A DNA stretch of 64,000 bases from Cryptomeria japonica (Eukaryota; Streptophyta; Pinopsida; Cupressales; Cupressaceae): NCBI RefSeq assembly GCF_030272615.1, contig NC_081410.1, positions 567,009,152 through 567,073,151 on the forward strand, given 5' to 3'. Both the position numbers and the translations under genes were made by a program. Positions within the stretch are counted from its first letter, which is position 1. Every line of letters begins with the position of its first letter. Shown here in pieces: positions 34,862 to 45,833 of this stretch. Under the pieces are notes generated by a model, which was not told the origin of the DNA, made no database searches, and saw only the letters and a list, made by a program, of their open reading frames with translations.

Positions 34862-36034
34862 TACATAGAACAACCAGAGGGCTTTGTAGCACACAGTAAA
34901 GAGACCCACGTGTGTAGATTAAAGAAAACTTTGTACGGACTCAAGCAAGCTCCCGGAGCGTGGTATGAGCACATTGATAGTTACTTGCAGGAAATGGGCT
35001 TTGTGAAGAGTGAGGCGGATGCTTACCTCTACTACTTGGTGGTTGGGGGTGAGATTCTCATTCTTATCCTATATGTGGATGACTTATTTCTAACTAGTTC
35101 ACTAGGGCTCATAGATGAGTGCAAAAGGGACCTTGCAGCGGAGTTTGAGATGAAAGATTTGGGACTTATGCACTACTTTCTAGGCATGGAGGTATGGCAG
35201 ACAGATGGAGATATTTTCCTTGGGCAAGGGAAATATTGCATCGAAATCTTGAAGAGGTTCAAGATGGAAGATTGCAAAGCCATGTCTACACCTATGATCA
35301 CAAATTGGAGGAAGGTAGACACATCCAGAGAGAAGGATGCAGATCCCACCTTATACAGACAGTTGATTGGTTCTCTCATGTATTTGGTCAATACCAGGCC
35401 AGATATAGCATTTGTAGTTAACTCTCTTAGTCAGTTCATGGTTGAGCCAAAGGGAGTGCATTGGACAGCGGCAAAGCATGTGCTGCGTTATTTGCAAGGT
35501 ATAATCAAGTATGGGATTAGATATGCTCAAGGTGAAGGAATCAGGTTGATGGGCTATACTGATGTAGATTGGGTAGGCAGTACAACCGACAAGAGAAGCA
35601 CTTCAAGGTGTTGTTTCAGTTTGGGATCAGGAGTTGTCTCTTGGTCCAGCAGGAAGCAGAAGTTTGTGGCTCTGAGTTCAGCAGAGTCAGAATACATAGC
35701 AGCTAGCATGGCGACATGTGAAGCTATATGGCTTTGGAAGTTGCTAGTAGCCTTGTTTGGTCAAAAGGTTGAGACTACGGTGATACACTGCGACAATCAG
35801 AGTTGCATCAAGTTGACTGAGAATCCAGTGTTTCATGACAAATCAAAACATATAGACATCAGGTATCACTTCATCAGGGATTATGTACAGAGGGGGATTG
35901 TTCAGCTATAGTACATACCTACAGAGGAGCGGGTAGCAGACATTCTAACAAAGGCATTGGGGAAGGCAAAATTCATCTTCTTTAGAGATAAGTTGGGTGT
36001 TGTGCAGAACAACTTCCTCGCTAAGAGGGAGTGT
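34862..36034 (+). pseudogene. Copia RT C-terminal half and RNase H (element B)
   Basis: It resumes in phase after the gypsy insertion: YIEQPEGFVAHSKETHVCRL, LYGLKQAPGAWYEHIDSYL, YVDD at 35072-35083, DLGLMHYFLGMEVWQ, RQLIGSLMYLVNTRPDIAF. RNase H follows: YTDVDWVGSTTDKRSTS, SSAESEYIAASMATCEAIWL, IHCDNQSCIKL and DIRYHFIRDYVQRGIV. The frame is open from 34844 to a stop at 35909, where a TAG replaces a sense codon. The tail VADILTKALGKAKF continues to KREC, and the stop codon TAA lies within the first bases of the 3' LTR. Confidence 0.95.
36020..36031 (+). promoter_or_regulatory. Polypurine tract of copia element B
   Basis: The sequence gctaagagggag lies directly before the 3' LTR and overlaps the end of the pol ORF. 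Confidence 0.8.
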
Positions 36035-36717
36035 TAATTATGGGTAGCTTGGACAGCTATTTGTCCTGACCCAAAAATAGCAACATTGGGTATGGGTATT
36101 TTGGACAGCTATTCGTCCTGACCCAGAATTTAGAAAATGGTTGTTTTTGTCAGATCCTTTTGTTAGGATAAAAACAATTGTTATTTAATAGTGGCTCTTT
36201 TCAGGCGACACCTCATAGCCAAAATTTGTTATTGGTTATTGAGTTGTCTTAATCTCAGTCGTTGGTTTGAATTAATCTCGGTCGTTGGTTTTCCAACAGA
36301 GTAGTATAAAAAGGGGTCATGGGTCATTTGGAAATGATGAAGTTTGAGAATTATTTGCAGAGTTAGCAAATAGTCTTGTGGTGTTAGCAAGGGGCGCAGT
36401 GATAGCACTGGGGATAGCAGTGCAGGAATATGAGCGGGAGAAATTGGGAGATTGTCAGAGTTCTACCAGTGAGAGGCAAGAAATTTTGTATCTCTTAATT
36501 TGTTGAAGTTAATATATTTCTCATCTGCAGTACTGGTTTTCCCTTTGGGGTTTTTCCAGGGACAATTGTCCGGAAATATCGTGTCATTGTGTTACATATT
36601 TCTTTCACCTATTTTTATTTGTGAAATTGTAGTTGTGTTATTTTCCAATATTTGTTGATCAAATAATCTAATAAAGATAGGAGGTTAATAATTAGTAACT
36701 GCAATAGAATTTTCACA
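36032..36717 (+). repeat. 3' LTR of copia element B
   Basis: 686 bp, TGTTAATTATGGG to TTTTCACA, followed by TSD CTTCT. It has the same internal tandem duplication and TATAAAA box as the 5' LTR. Confidence 0.95.
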
Positions 36718-36759
36718 CTTCTCTGACTATTAACAGATACAAGAGTTGGAAGGGTATGA

Positions 36760-37470
36760 AATTTTCATTCCCTTAAAACTCTCGATTGCTTATCGTCACT
36801 TCATCTAGATTTTCTTTTCTATTTTATCTTCAATCTCGACTCTCACGTTGTCAAACTCAACAGCTAGGAGGACATGGAATTCGTATGCCACCCTAACTTG
36901 AATGGTTTGGGGTGGAAGAGACTAGCATTCAACGTTGAAGTTTAATACTAGTTGTAATACTTCACGAGACATTCACTTGGATTGAGAAAACCCACGACAA
37001 GCAAGCACTATTACTAAATTAAGCCCATTCATTATATCCTGTTTTCTTATATTGCAGATTCTTCTTATTATTAATATCACTTTAAAAGTACTTCGTACAA
37101 GATTCTCTGTACTTCACCTTTTCTATTCGTGACCAGATAGTTACCGAGTCAAACATTAATAGCCACTTTGTATAGTCTTGACTAGACCTTAATTCTTTTT
37201 AGTCTAGAAGCCTAAGAAGTCGATATCATTGTGATCAACATAATTCATATAAAGAAAATGGAAGACTATCCATGCAAATCCAATTCACGCGCCATTCAAC
37301 CACAATTTTATCAAAAAGAGTTGCTACCAAACATTTAAACATCCATTTCAAAGTAATTTGCTTTCCCATTTGATGTAGATCGATTCCAGGGAGCTTGGAT
37401 GCATTATACAAAGTTTTCAAAGGCAGTTTTATCGATTGCATGCAGTATGTTGTGTGCATACGGAAGAGTA
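36760..37470 (+). repeat. Dispersed repeat family R1, copy a
   Basis: Reads in the same direction as the reverse complement of 56430-57055 over most of its length. Shared blocks include ccttaaaactc-cgattg, cttcatctagattttctttt, gagtcaaacattaatagcca-like sequence, aaaaagagttgctacc, catccatttcaaagta and ttccagggagcttgg. Shorter matches occur at 41590-41720 (minus) and 52905-53035 (plus). No protein family was recognised and no long frame is conserved. Confidence 0.75.
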
Positions 37471-38136
37471 CGACGTGGAATCTGATCGTTTTGCTTTGTT
37501 TTTCCTTTCCCGACCAAACCTGATTGGGATGCCTTTTGAAAGTGAAGGGTGTTCACTTTCAAAAAGGGAAAAGGTCAAATCTGGAACCATTTACCCTAGC
37601 CCGTCGCTCTCCCTAAGCTATTGTTATCCTATTTGACCCTCCAAATGTCATTCATTCACCTCCATATTGATATTCCAGATCACTTCATTAATCCGTTTAC
37701 CAATAAACTGTTTGTAATTAGTATGTTAGTTTCACCTCATAACAAGTTTTTTAATCCACTTAATATAATTTAAATTTAATTCATTTCAGTAATAATGTTT
37801 GTTAGTCTATTTAATATAGTTTTAATTCAAATTCATGGGAGTAATACCATCTTGTTGGTTGGGAAGGAATTTCTCATTAAATGCGTATGTAATAAATCGG
37901 TGGATTCTTAATAAATTTAGTTGAAAGTTACAATATAATAAAATTTGAAGTATTTATAGTATACTTGTAATTATGTCTTAATATGACTTCAAATTCTTGA
38001 TTCAAATGTATTTAGTAGAATGTTTTCATATGTTTCAAATGAATCGGCTTTGAGTTGGTATCTTGGTTTATCTATTAGATTTATAATGTAGATTGATTCT
38101 TTTTAACTAAGGCCTAATTTATTGTTTTTCCTATCT
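37471..38136. other. Spacer, nothing recognised
   Basis: AT-rich sequence after the R1 repeat. A short frame at 37436-37636 lacks support. Confidence 0.4.
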
Positions 38137-38469
38137 TGTTGGGGTTGTTAGTGATCACATAGACTCTTTGGGTACAACAATTATTGTACATGTTATTTTG
38201 GGAGTTGTTAAGATTAAGGGTCTTGTACTAGTTTTGTCACACAAAAAATTAGGTCTACAATTTAGATACTACTTAGGCTTAGTTAGTTAATTTGGTGATT
38301 TCAAAGAAGGGAGATAAGAATAATGTAAATCCTTTTTACCTATAAATATTATGTATTATTGATATTTTGTTGCATACTATGGATGTTTCACTCTAAATAG
38401 TTATGTTTTGTTGAAGATTATTAAAACACTTTATTGAAGTAAGATGTTGCATCAGTTTGGTATTAGAGC
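38137..38469 (+). repeat. Decayed copia LTR with primer site
   Basis: TGTTGGGGTTGTTAGTGATC at 38137 opens a block of about 318 bp with a TATAAAT box near 38342. It ends close to tgcatca at 38454, followed by TGGTATTAGAGC (38458-38469), one base off the initiator-Met primer site. This fits a 5' LTR whose element is otherwise gone. The partner LTR and a TSD were not found. Confidence 0.55.
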
Positions 38470-39780
38470 ATAATAGGATGTTTGGGATGGAGACATTGTG
38501 AGAAGAATTTTAGTGCTTTAATGGACAGCTATAGACATGGTTGTTGATGCATTTACTATTTTTTATTTCTTGCATATTGAGCATGTGTTAAGCCTGACTA
38601 AAGTAGCTCTTCCAATGCCATCATCCCTCCAAATAATTCTTTATTTATACATACCTCACACCCGTATGGATAATAATACTGTACATATATATAATGAACA
38701 ACTGGCTACCTCACATCTATATAGTTGATAATATTAAACAATAAAATGCTTGAATACCATATATAATATAACCCCAAATAAAATAGATTCAAATTAATAC
38801 CTCAATTTGAAGATAGATCCTTAATCATAGGTTACAAGTGCATAGAAGTTCCTCTAAGAAAAATTGGTTTATGATTTGTTTATTTTAATGATGTGATATT
38901 AGTCAATTGGACCAAATATTGGTGTGTATCTAATTGGGATAAAAATTCAGAACTAGAAGGAAAGAATATAATGAAATGCAACATAGAAGTTGATTGATCT
39001 ATGCATATATACCATCAAATTATAATTATCATACATAAAGCATACTTAATTTTTTATTATAGGATAAAATAGGTTTTAATGGGACCCAAAACCATTTTTA
39101 CAAAATATTGTCACAAAGATAAACACAAGCAACTGATAGCAAACAAACTACCTAAACACATAAAAAATAAAGACAACAAAAAGAATTAGTTATTCAAAAC
39201 TCTAGATTACGTTATCCTATATGAGTCAAATGGAGGATTATTACAATAACTATAATATTTTTAAAATATCATTACATTTTCAAGTTATAAATACAATCAT
39301 GTTAGAAAAAGTGACAAGAGAATACCCTTACAATAATGAATATTTTCCTAGAGATACAAATATTTTTGAAAACTCTCTTCATAATACCTATAGTGTGTTC
39401 TTCTAGAGCTAGAGATGACATAATTGAATCCCTAAAATATGTGTACCCCATGTAGCTTCTAGCTTCTACTAGCAGAACCAACCTCTCTTTTAAAATGAAA
39501 TAAAACAATGGCTTTAACATCATGCTAGGTATGAAACTGTAACTAGAGGTATTGTATCAATATCAAATTTGCAAGAAATGATGAATCATACCAAAAATGG
39601 GAACCTTAGATTGAGATATGGGTTAGGTATTGATCTCAAGTAGCTCACCATTCATGGTGGTAATTAGAAAGAAAAATTTGGCAATTAGCTTTGAAACATA
39701 ATCAGCTTTTCAAAAACTGTATCTTTTCATTTCTAGTGCTTGTCAACACCCAAGGCCTAGGAGAAAAATATCTAGTGGGA
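38470..39780. other. AT-rich spacer, nothing recognised
   Basis: No gag sequence could be recognised after the decayed primer site, and no other structure was seen. Confidence 0.4.
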
Positions 39781-40980
39781 AGAAAAAGTGGGGGGTGATA
39801 ACCTAGAACAATTGAGGTGCTCCATAGGTCCTAGGTGGAACCTTGGAGTGATAACCTCGAAGAAAAATTGCACTAGTAGATACCAAGAGTGGAACAAAAC
39901 TTGAAACTAAAACCCTATGTTATAGGTTTCTTTGGGGACCCGATGTTTAGGGAGGAATGATGTGTCAAAGTGTTAGGAGAAAGTGACGACTTGTAACTAA
40001 AGCCTTGAGGTTTTAAGTTTCATTTTCCACCTAGAGTCTGGCTTTAAGGAAGGCCCAACAAGATGACCTAGAATCATTAGTTCCATGTTCCTATTAAGGT
40101 CCGGAGCTTGAGAGGCACCAATAAGAAAAAACAACCATGTGACTTGATAAAAAAACAAACACCTCCAGAGCAACCATGTAGGTATAGACTAATAGAAACA
40201 AGATTGAACCATATAAGAACCAACTATACAAGCTACCAAAAATGTGTTGTCTACTAACAAGGTCAAGAGAACCTTATCGGTAGCCAACAAGGGTTTTGAA
40301 ACCACACCAAATCATCAATCTTAATACATAACCTTGAATATTTTTCTTTCATCTAATTTTCTCTATTAAAAATGTCTTCATCCCTTCACCTTCACTTCAT
40401 TCTAAATAGGTTCTAAAAATTATGTCAAGGTTCTATAAGGCTTTGATAACCTTTTCGAGAGCCAATAAATATTCTTGAACCTGGTCCATTTGTAGAAAAA
40501 CCCTTTAAACTATAAGCACATTTCAATTTCGGAAAGTTTTGAAAACCTCTTGAAGCTTTGAAAAAGTTGTGAGAACCTTGTCAGGAGAAAATAGATGTTT
40601 TGAAACCTTCAAATTTCAATAAACATCAAACTTAGCCACATTCAAATATTTATAAAATGTTTGTTAGCCTTCAATAAGTTGTGCAAATCATGTTGGGAGT
40701 CAACAAAGGTTTTAGAATGTTTCCAACTTTTTGAAGCATGATGACTGACATATTTTACAATTGAAACAATAATTTAAGAAAACCCATGTTAGGTGTTGAT
40801 AAGGTTGTGATAACCTTTTTGTCTCCCAGTCAAAATTTTGAATCCTTAGTGAAATGTTGATAATAAAATAACTTAGACGAACTAGGAGAAGGTTAGAGGA
40901 AATACATGGAGTGTTGAAAAGCTTGCGATAACCATGTTGGGGTCTGACATGGTTCTAAAGTCTTTTAGGAAAGCCAACAA
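39781..40980. repeat. Degenerate tandem array, about 120-bp period
   Basis: From 40258 on, six diverged copies follow a pattern of a purine-rich aaggttgtgataacctt-like core, a short gap and a caacaaggttttgaaacc-like tail. They lie near 40258, 40427, 40551, 40669, 40795 and 40913, so the spacing is mostly about 115-125 bases. Weaker gtgataacct words occur from 39790. No coding frame is kept. Confidence 0.5.
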
Positions 40981-41135
40981 AACACTTAACAAGTAATTTT
41001 TTTCTAATTGAGAAGACTCGTTGAAGTGAAAATGAAAAGCAACACAAGAAAAAAGTTGACATACGAAAACAAAGGCATAATATTTAATATCTCATATTGA
41101 ATGATTCATAAATCAAGATAAGATTCCAGCTACAT

Positions 41136-41245
41136 ATGATATATTCCTGATTTTGAATAGATTTGATTTTATGTCTAAATTATAGGTCACATGATATATT
41201 CCTGATTTTGAATAGATTTGATTTTATGTCTAAATTATAGGTCAC
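41136..41245. repeat. Perfect 55-bp tandem duplication
   Basis: Two identical 55-bp units (41136-41190 and 41191-41245) beginning atgatatattcctgatt. The lack of any mismatch means a recent duplication. Confidence 0.95.
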
Positions 41246-41589
41246 ATGACTTTACATCACAACTGTATCTTTATGACAAAGAAGAGATATTTAAGAAAGG
41301 TGATTAAACATAATTTATATTTCTAACGCACTCAAAAGAATTTACTGTTCAACCTAATGCATACAGATCAGAAAGTAAACAGACTCTAGAAGCTTGAACT
41401 ACGAGATGAATTTCGTTTATACTGTTTGAATAAACGTAAACAACTATTATACGTGTCATGAGCTGACCGATTCAAGAGAATGATCGGTACTTCATCAATC
41501 GCAGATAAATAGAACTTAGTGATCGAAAAGCCCTTCCATGACTTAATTAAGGAAAATTATTGTGTAAAGAAAGAACGATTTTAACTTAG

Positions 41590-41720
41590 TGGCCATCGTA
41601 TAACTATATTGCAAGCTAGTTGTGGGTTTTTTCAACCCAAGTAAATGAGATAAGTGATGATGCAGTGTAAATGCAATGAGGAATCAACGTTGAATACTAG
41701 AGTTGAGATTGAAGCTGTTG
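41590..41720 (-). repeat. Dispersed repeat family R1, copy b (partial)
   Basis: The minus strand matches part of 36820-37020: caacagct, attcaacgttga, ttacttgggttgaaaaaacc. It lies just upstream of the foldback locus. 41705-41755 also holds two tandem copies of agagttgagattgaagc. Confidence 0.55.
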
Positions 41721-41867
41721 AATTTGACAATAATAGAGTTGAGATTGAAGCATAAGAGAAAAAGGAATTCTACAACAAGCAATTGGCAACGTAAGAGAAA
41801 GAGAATTTCATCGCAGCACCGGAGTTATCATTTCAAAACTGTCGAAAGAGACCGAATCCCATCCTAT

Positions 41868-42715
41868 AAATGTCACGCTTTGTACATTGGATATTCAAAC
41901 CATCCATTACAATTATCCCAAAGAGATTTTACCTTACTTTGTCTTTGCGATCCAAATTCTATCCACGTCTGAAGCATTGGCTTAACAATATAAAGATTGG
42001 TTATGCCAAAATTGATGAGGAGAAAGCAGAAAACTCGAAAAGCAGAAGCGTTGTAGTTTCTCTGATGTCAATTCTTGTTGTGGCCGCACTTGTGTTTGTG
42101 TACGTCCATGCTTCTGTGGGCTCAAACGACAACGCTCATCGTCATCGTCATGTTTTGACAACGATCTCCAAAGTGGCGAACTCGGCATATAGAAAAGCTC
42201 GTTATCCCGAGCGATGTATCTTGCTTCTCAGACTACCAAGCTTCACGATCTCACTAGCCTCGCTTTCTGAGTGAGCTAGCAAAGGGCTCAAAAACGAGTG
42301 CTGTCAGAACAACGAGGTTAGTGAGATCGTCAAGCTTGGGAGTCTGATAAGCCGAATAGGAAGCCATGGACGAGGTTCGCCACTTTGGAGACCCTTCTCC
42401 AAGCATGACGACGATGATGAGCGTTTGAGGCCACCGAAGCATTGACGGCTGCAAACACAAGTGCGGCCACAACCAGAATTGACGTCAGAGAAACTACCAC
42501 AAATCTGCTTTTCAGGTTTTCTGCTTTTTCTCATCAACTTTGGCATAACTACTCTTCATTTTGTTAAGCCAATGCTTCAGGCGAGGATGTAGTTTGGATT
42601 GAAAGTAATCTTAAAGCCAATCTTGAAAGATTGGATAATTTCGACACATAAACTCAACTACTTCTTGGGAGAAATGTAATGGATGGTTTGAATCTTCAAT
42701 GTGCAAAGTGTCACA
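41868..42715. repeat. Large inverted repeat with 50-base loop
   Basis: The arms 41868-42262 and 42313-42715 are inverted copies, by eye roughly 80-85% identical. Matching blocks include cattggcttaacaa, tatgccaaa-ttgatgag, gtggccgcacttgtgttt and caagctt-acgatctcacta. A transcript through the locus would fold into a long hairpin. Confidence 0.85.
41870..42274 (+). pseudogene. Membrane-segment protein fragment, plus arm of foldback
   Basis: An open frame of 134 codons. Residues around 35-50 are basic (YPRLKHWLNNIKIGYAKIDE). Then comes SRSVVVSLMSILVVAALVFV, a likely membrane helix, followed by a His-rich segment. The same sequence occurs in inverted orientation at 42313-42715, where a one-base loss breaks the frame. 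I do not recognise the family. Because the frame is short and lies in a foldback made of repeated fragments, I treat it as a gene fragment rather than a gene. Confidence 0.45.
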
Positions 42716-42830
42716 CTATAATGGAATGCTTGATTCCGTGAGGCTACAGAAGCCTCAATGGCCACAAACACGAGGGCACTAATAATGAGAATGGACATTG
42801 AAGAAACAGTACACATCCGCTTTGTCTTTG
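42426..42830 (-). pseudogene. Membrane-segment fragments, minus arm, two copies
   Basis: The minus strand encodes the same type of helix twice: SMSILIISALVFVAIEASVA at about 42736-42800 and SILVVAALVFAAVNASVAS at about 42426-42487. The second belongs to the foldback arm and is frameshifted upstream (a base lost in the gaggagaaagca of the plus copy). The first has no partner in the plus arm. Family unknown. Confidence 0.45.
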
Positions 42831-42934
42831 TAGTGATCTTTGTAGTGATCTATCGACAATTGGGATTTGATCCTGACAGAATATTTTATTTGTGTATGAA
42901 GAAAACAATTGTTTATGATGAGCCTATTGTTACA

Positions 42935-43268
42935 AGTGTGGCTGCTCAGCAAACTCATTAAACTCTCCCCCTCTATCTGCTCTGAGTATCTTGACAGGAT
43001 ATCCGCTCTGCTTTTCAGCCATTACTTTAAAATTATTAAATCATGCAAAGGCTTTAAAATTTTGCTTAAGAAAATAAACCCAAGTGTGGCGAGAGAAATC
43101 ATCAATGAAATTCAAAAAATAAAGGTTCTTACTCAATGATTCCTCTTGCATGTCACCATAAATTATGTCAGCATACACAAGCTCTAGAGGGGTTTTGGCT
43201 CTCCAAGACTTGTTCACCAAAAAACTGTCTCGATGATGCTTGCCAAGTGCACACCCTAAATAAACTTC
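42935..43268 (-). pseudogene. Copia integrase fragment, inverted
   Basis: The minus strand reads KTKEEVYLGCALGKHHRDSF, LELVYADIIYGDM, LNFIDDFSRHTWVYFLKQNF and VKILRADRGGEFNEF. This is the GAG-pre-integrase end and the integrase core through the second catalytic Asp. The Glu region is missing. One stop lies after FKAFA. Its start (KTKEE then VYLGCALG) matches the point where the plus-strand fragment at 51645-52249 stops (IKEEFFLVCALG). Confidence 0.85.
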
Positions 43269-43285
43269 TTCTTTAGTCTTTCATT

Positions 43286-43297
43286 TGGTATCAGAGC
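43286..43297 (+). promoter_or_regulatory. Primer binding site, initiator-Met tRNA (copia fragment D)
   Basis: TGGTATCAGAGC, an exact copia primer site, 69 bases before gag. The expected LTR is absent: the sequence upstream is the inverted integrase fragment. Confidence 0.88.
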
Positions 43298-43354
43298 GCG
43301 TTGCAAGATTTCTGATTGTGCAAGTAGCAAGGTTAGAGAAACAGTTAACTCCAG

Positions 43355-44194
43355 ATGGCTAATAGCAAAGATGTACCATTTACAATTTCATTGTTTACCG
43401 GAGACAACTATCATTATTGGAGTATCAAAATGAAGACCCTACTATTATCCCAAGAAATTTGGGAATTTGTGGAAGGAGGATACCCAGAACCTGCAGATCA
43501 GAATACGTTGAATTCATGGACACCACAACAAAAAGCTCGGTTGAAAGAAGACAAAAAGAAGGACAACAAAGCTCTTTACACCATTCAATCTGCATTGGAT
43601 GTTTTAATTTTCCCTCGAATTGGCAATATGACAAAATCAAAGGATGCATGGCAGGCTTTACAAATTGCATATCAAGGTACAGACAAAATCAAATTGGTAA
43701 GACTTCAAACATTACAAAAAGAATTCAAAAATTTGAGGATGAAGGAATCTGAGTCTATTCATGAATTTATCACTAGGACTCAAGGTAATGTGAATCAACT
43801 TAAGACTCGAGGAGAAACTATAATAGAACAAAAAATTGTAGAAATTTTTTGGAGATCTCTTCCTCCTAAATTTGATCTAGTGGTGATAGACATTGAAGAA
43901 AGTAAAGATCTAACTAATTTTTAAGTTGCCGAGCTGATCAGTTATTTGCAATCTCATGAAGAGCGTATGTAGCGTGCTATGGAAAGTTTTGTGAAAGATT
44001 TCCAATCTTCTATCAATATTGAAGAAAAGATCAAATCTCCTCCCTCTCAACCTACAAAATTTCAAGGTGAATCTTTTGGTAATAACAAAGGAAGAGGTAG
44101 AGGAAGAGGAAGAGGAAATAATTGAGGAAAGGAAAGAAGTTCTATGGATAGAAGGAGTATCTAGTGCAAATATTGTGAAAGATATGGGCACTAT
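43355..44194 (+). pseudogene. Copia gag N-terminal part (fragment D)
   Basis: Start MANSKDVPFTISLFTGDNYH. The capsid-like part has YWSIKMKTLLLSQEIWEFVE, KSKDAWQALQIAYQGTDKI and LQTLQKEFKNLRMKESESIH, a plant copia gag pattern (DUF4219/UBN2 type). The frame is open to a TAA at 43922. Further stops follow, then a Gly-Arg-rich stretch near 44095 and the start of a zinc knuckle, CKYCERYGHY, at 44164-44194, where an insertion cuts it before the last Cys. The rest resumes in phase at 51645. Confidence 0.92.
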
Positions 44195-45335
44195 TGATGA
44201 ATAGTAAGAGGGGGGGTGAATTAGTATACCCAAAAAATTAAACAATCTCTTAAGTAGTTTAACTGCAGGCTAGTGTAGCAGATTAAGCAATAATCAGATT
44301 AAAACATAAACAAGCCAAATAGTAAATAAAACATTCACCCATAGAAGCAAAATTACCATAACACAAGATGTTTTAACGTGGAAACCCAAATGGAAAAAAC
44401 CACGGCGAGTAAAACTCACAAGTTAACTATCTGCAGAATAGTAACTAGACTGGTTAAGGTCAGTCTAGTTAAGGCCTTCCAACATTCTTCACGAGAATAA
44501 ATCCTATTAGGAATCTAGATCTTTGTTAGGAGATAAGTCCTGTTAAAGAATACCCTATTAGAGGATTTTAGATCCACAACTGTGAACCACCTTGTTTGAA
44601 GATTTATAATAGGCTTGGCTAGGCCTACCTAGATAAGGGTTTCAGACTTGTCGAAGATATTAGTAATCAACAAGTGAATGATCTAGATAGTAGCAAATAA
44701 TGGTTGATTAGATCCTTGATAGCTCCCTGTTAATGCATTCCAGCATTACTTCAGTCTTCTATATTTTGCACTCTCGATCTCTGTTGTGAGAGACCTTTTC
44801 TCGCATAGACCTTATCTTCTTTTCAACGTTCGCACACAACAACTTGTTTAAAACCCTAGACATGATGTCCTCATATAGGAACCTCATTTCATGTCGGTCC
44901 AATAAGATTAGAGTACAATTTCCTAGGTACAGTGCATCTAGACACATTTGGTAACACGACATAGAAACACCGTCAAAGTGTCGATGGATGATAATTCATC
45001 ATACATTACAATTATACTAGTTTAATATAATATATTGATTACCAGTTGACAAATGAAAACTGGAAAATTGGAGCGTAGTTTTCTAATGAAAAGATTAACT
45101 ACCACTCGGGGTTTTGATTCTGCTTGAGATCTTCATAACGTTTGGGGTCTTCGGTCATGCTATGACCGGTAAGCATCTTTTGTAAAAACACCAATAGTCT
45201 TCAATAAACAAAGACTATACATTTAATGACATACAATAGCAGTTGGGACAACTACCGGTTGAGAATAACTCATACATCAAATAAGTGTGTGTCCATCAAT
45301 GACAATCACAACTAAATATCATCAAAATACCAACA
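44195..45335 (-). repeat. 3' LTR of element E
   Basis: 1141 bp, matching 50498-51639 throughout. Begins tgatgaatagtaagaggggg and ends ataccaaca on the plus strand, with TSD ACTAT outside. Confidence 0.95.
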
Positions 45336-45349
45336 ATCTCCCCCTTTGG
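45336..45349 (-). promoter_or_regulatory. Polypurine tract of element E
   Basis: In element sense CCAAAGGGGGAGAT directly precedes the 3' LTR, a classic copia PPT. Similar tracts recur at about 45426-45434 and 45514-45524. Confidence 0.9.
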
Positions 45350-45833
45350 CATTGATGGCAACACTTAGGAAAATTTTGACATCTAAGTGCTTAAAAAACA
45401 AAAACAAATGCCATACTTAAAATTATTCCCCCTAAGCACATACACTACTCCCTTTGCAAAAAATTACAAGTATGTGCACGAAATGTTAATACTTGCCATT
45501 ATTTTAATACACTACTCCCCCTTTGCCAACAATGACAAATTAATGCAAAATATTCCCCTTTTTTTAAGCATAATATGAAAACAGAGTATATGTTCATCAC
45601 AATAAGGAGTAAAACTTCTCAAAAGGAGATTTAAAGTTTTGCATAAAATTCTTCGTGTTTGAGGATGATGACTCAAGAAGTGAGGCAGAAATTTCACTCT
45701 CGGTCTTCATCTGGAAGGCTAATTCTTCCATTGCATTGATGGTGCTCATCTCCTATGTCACAGTAATAGCCTAGAAGTTCAGGAAGCACTTTTGAAGAAC
45801 CTACAATATTGGCAATAGGAGCAACTAGAACTC

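Larger units (their letters stand above)
14460..36717 (+). mobile_element. Ty1/copia retrotransposon (element B), split by a gypsy element
   Basis: Two LTRs of 688 and 686 bp (TGTTAATTATGGG to TTTTCACA) bound this element, with perfect 5-bp target duplication CTTCT at 14455-14459 and 36718-36722. Primer site, gag, protease and integrase lie left of a 16.8-kb insertion, and the rest of RT, RNase H and the polypurine tract lie right of it. Without the insertion the element is about 5.4 kb. By eye the LTRs differ at about 6% of positions. Its protease Asp and integrase Glu are both mutated. Confidence 0.95.

Noticed and set aside
41870-42274. Intact small membrane-protein gene
   Set aside because: It is one arm of a foldback, the other arm is frameshifted and there is no recognised family or start context.
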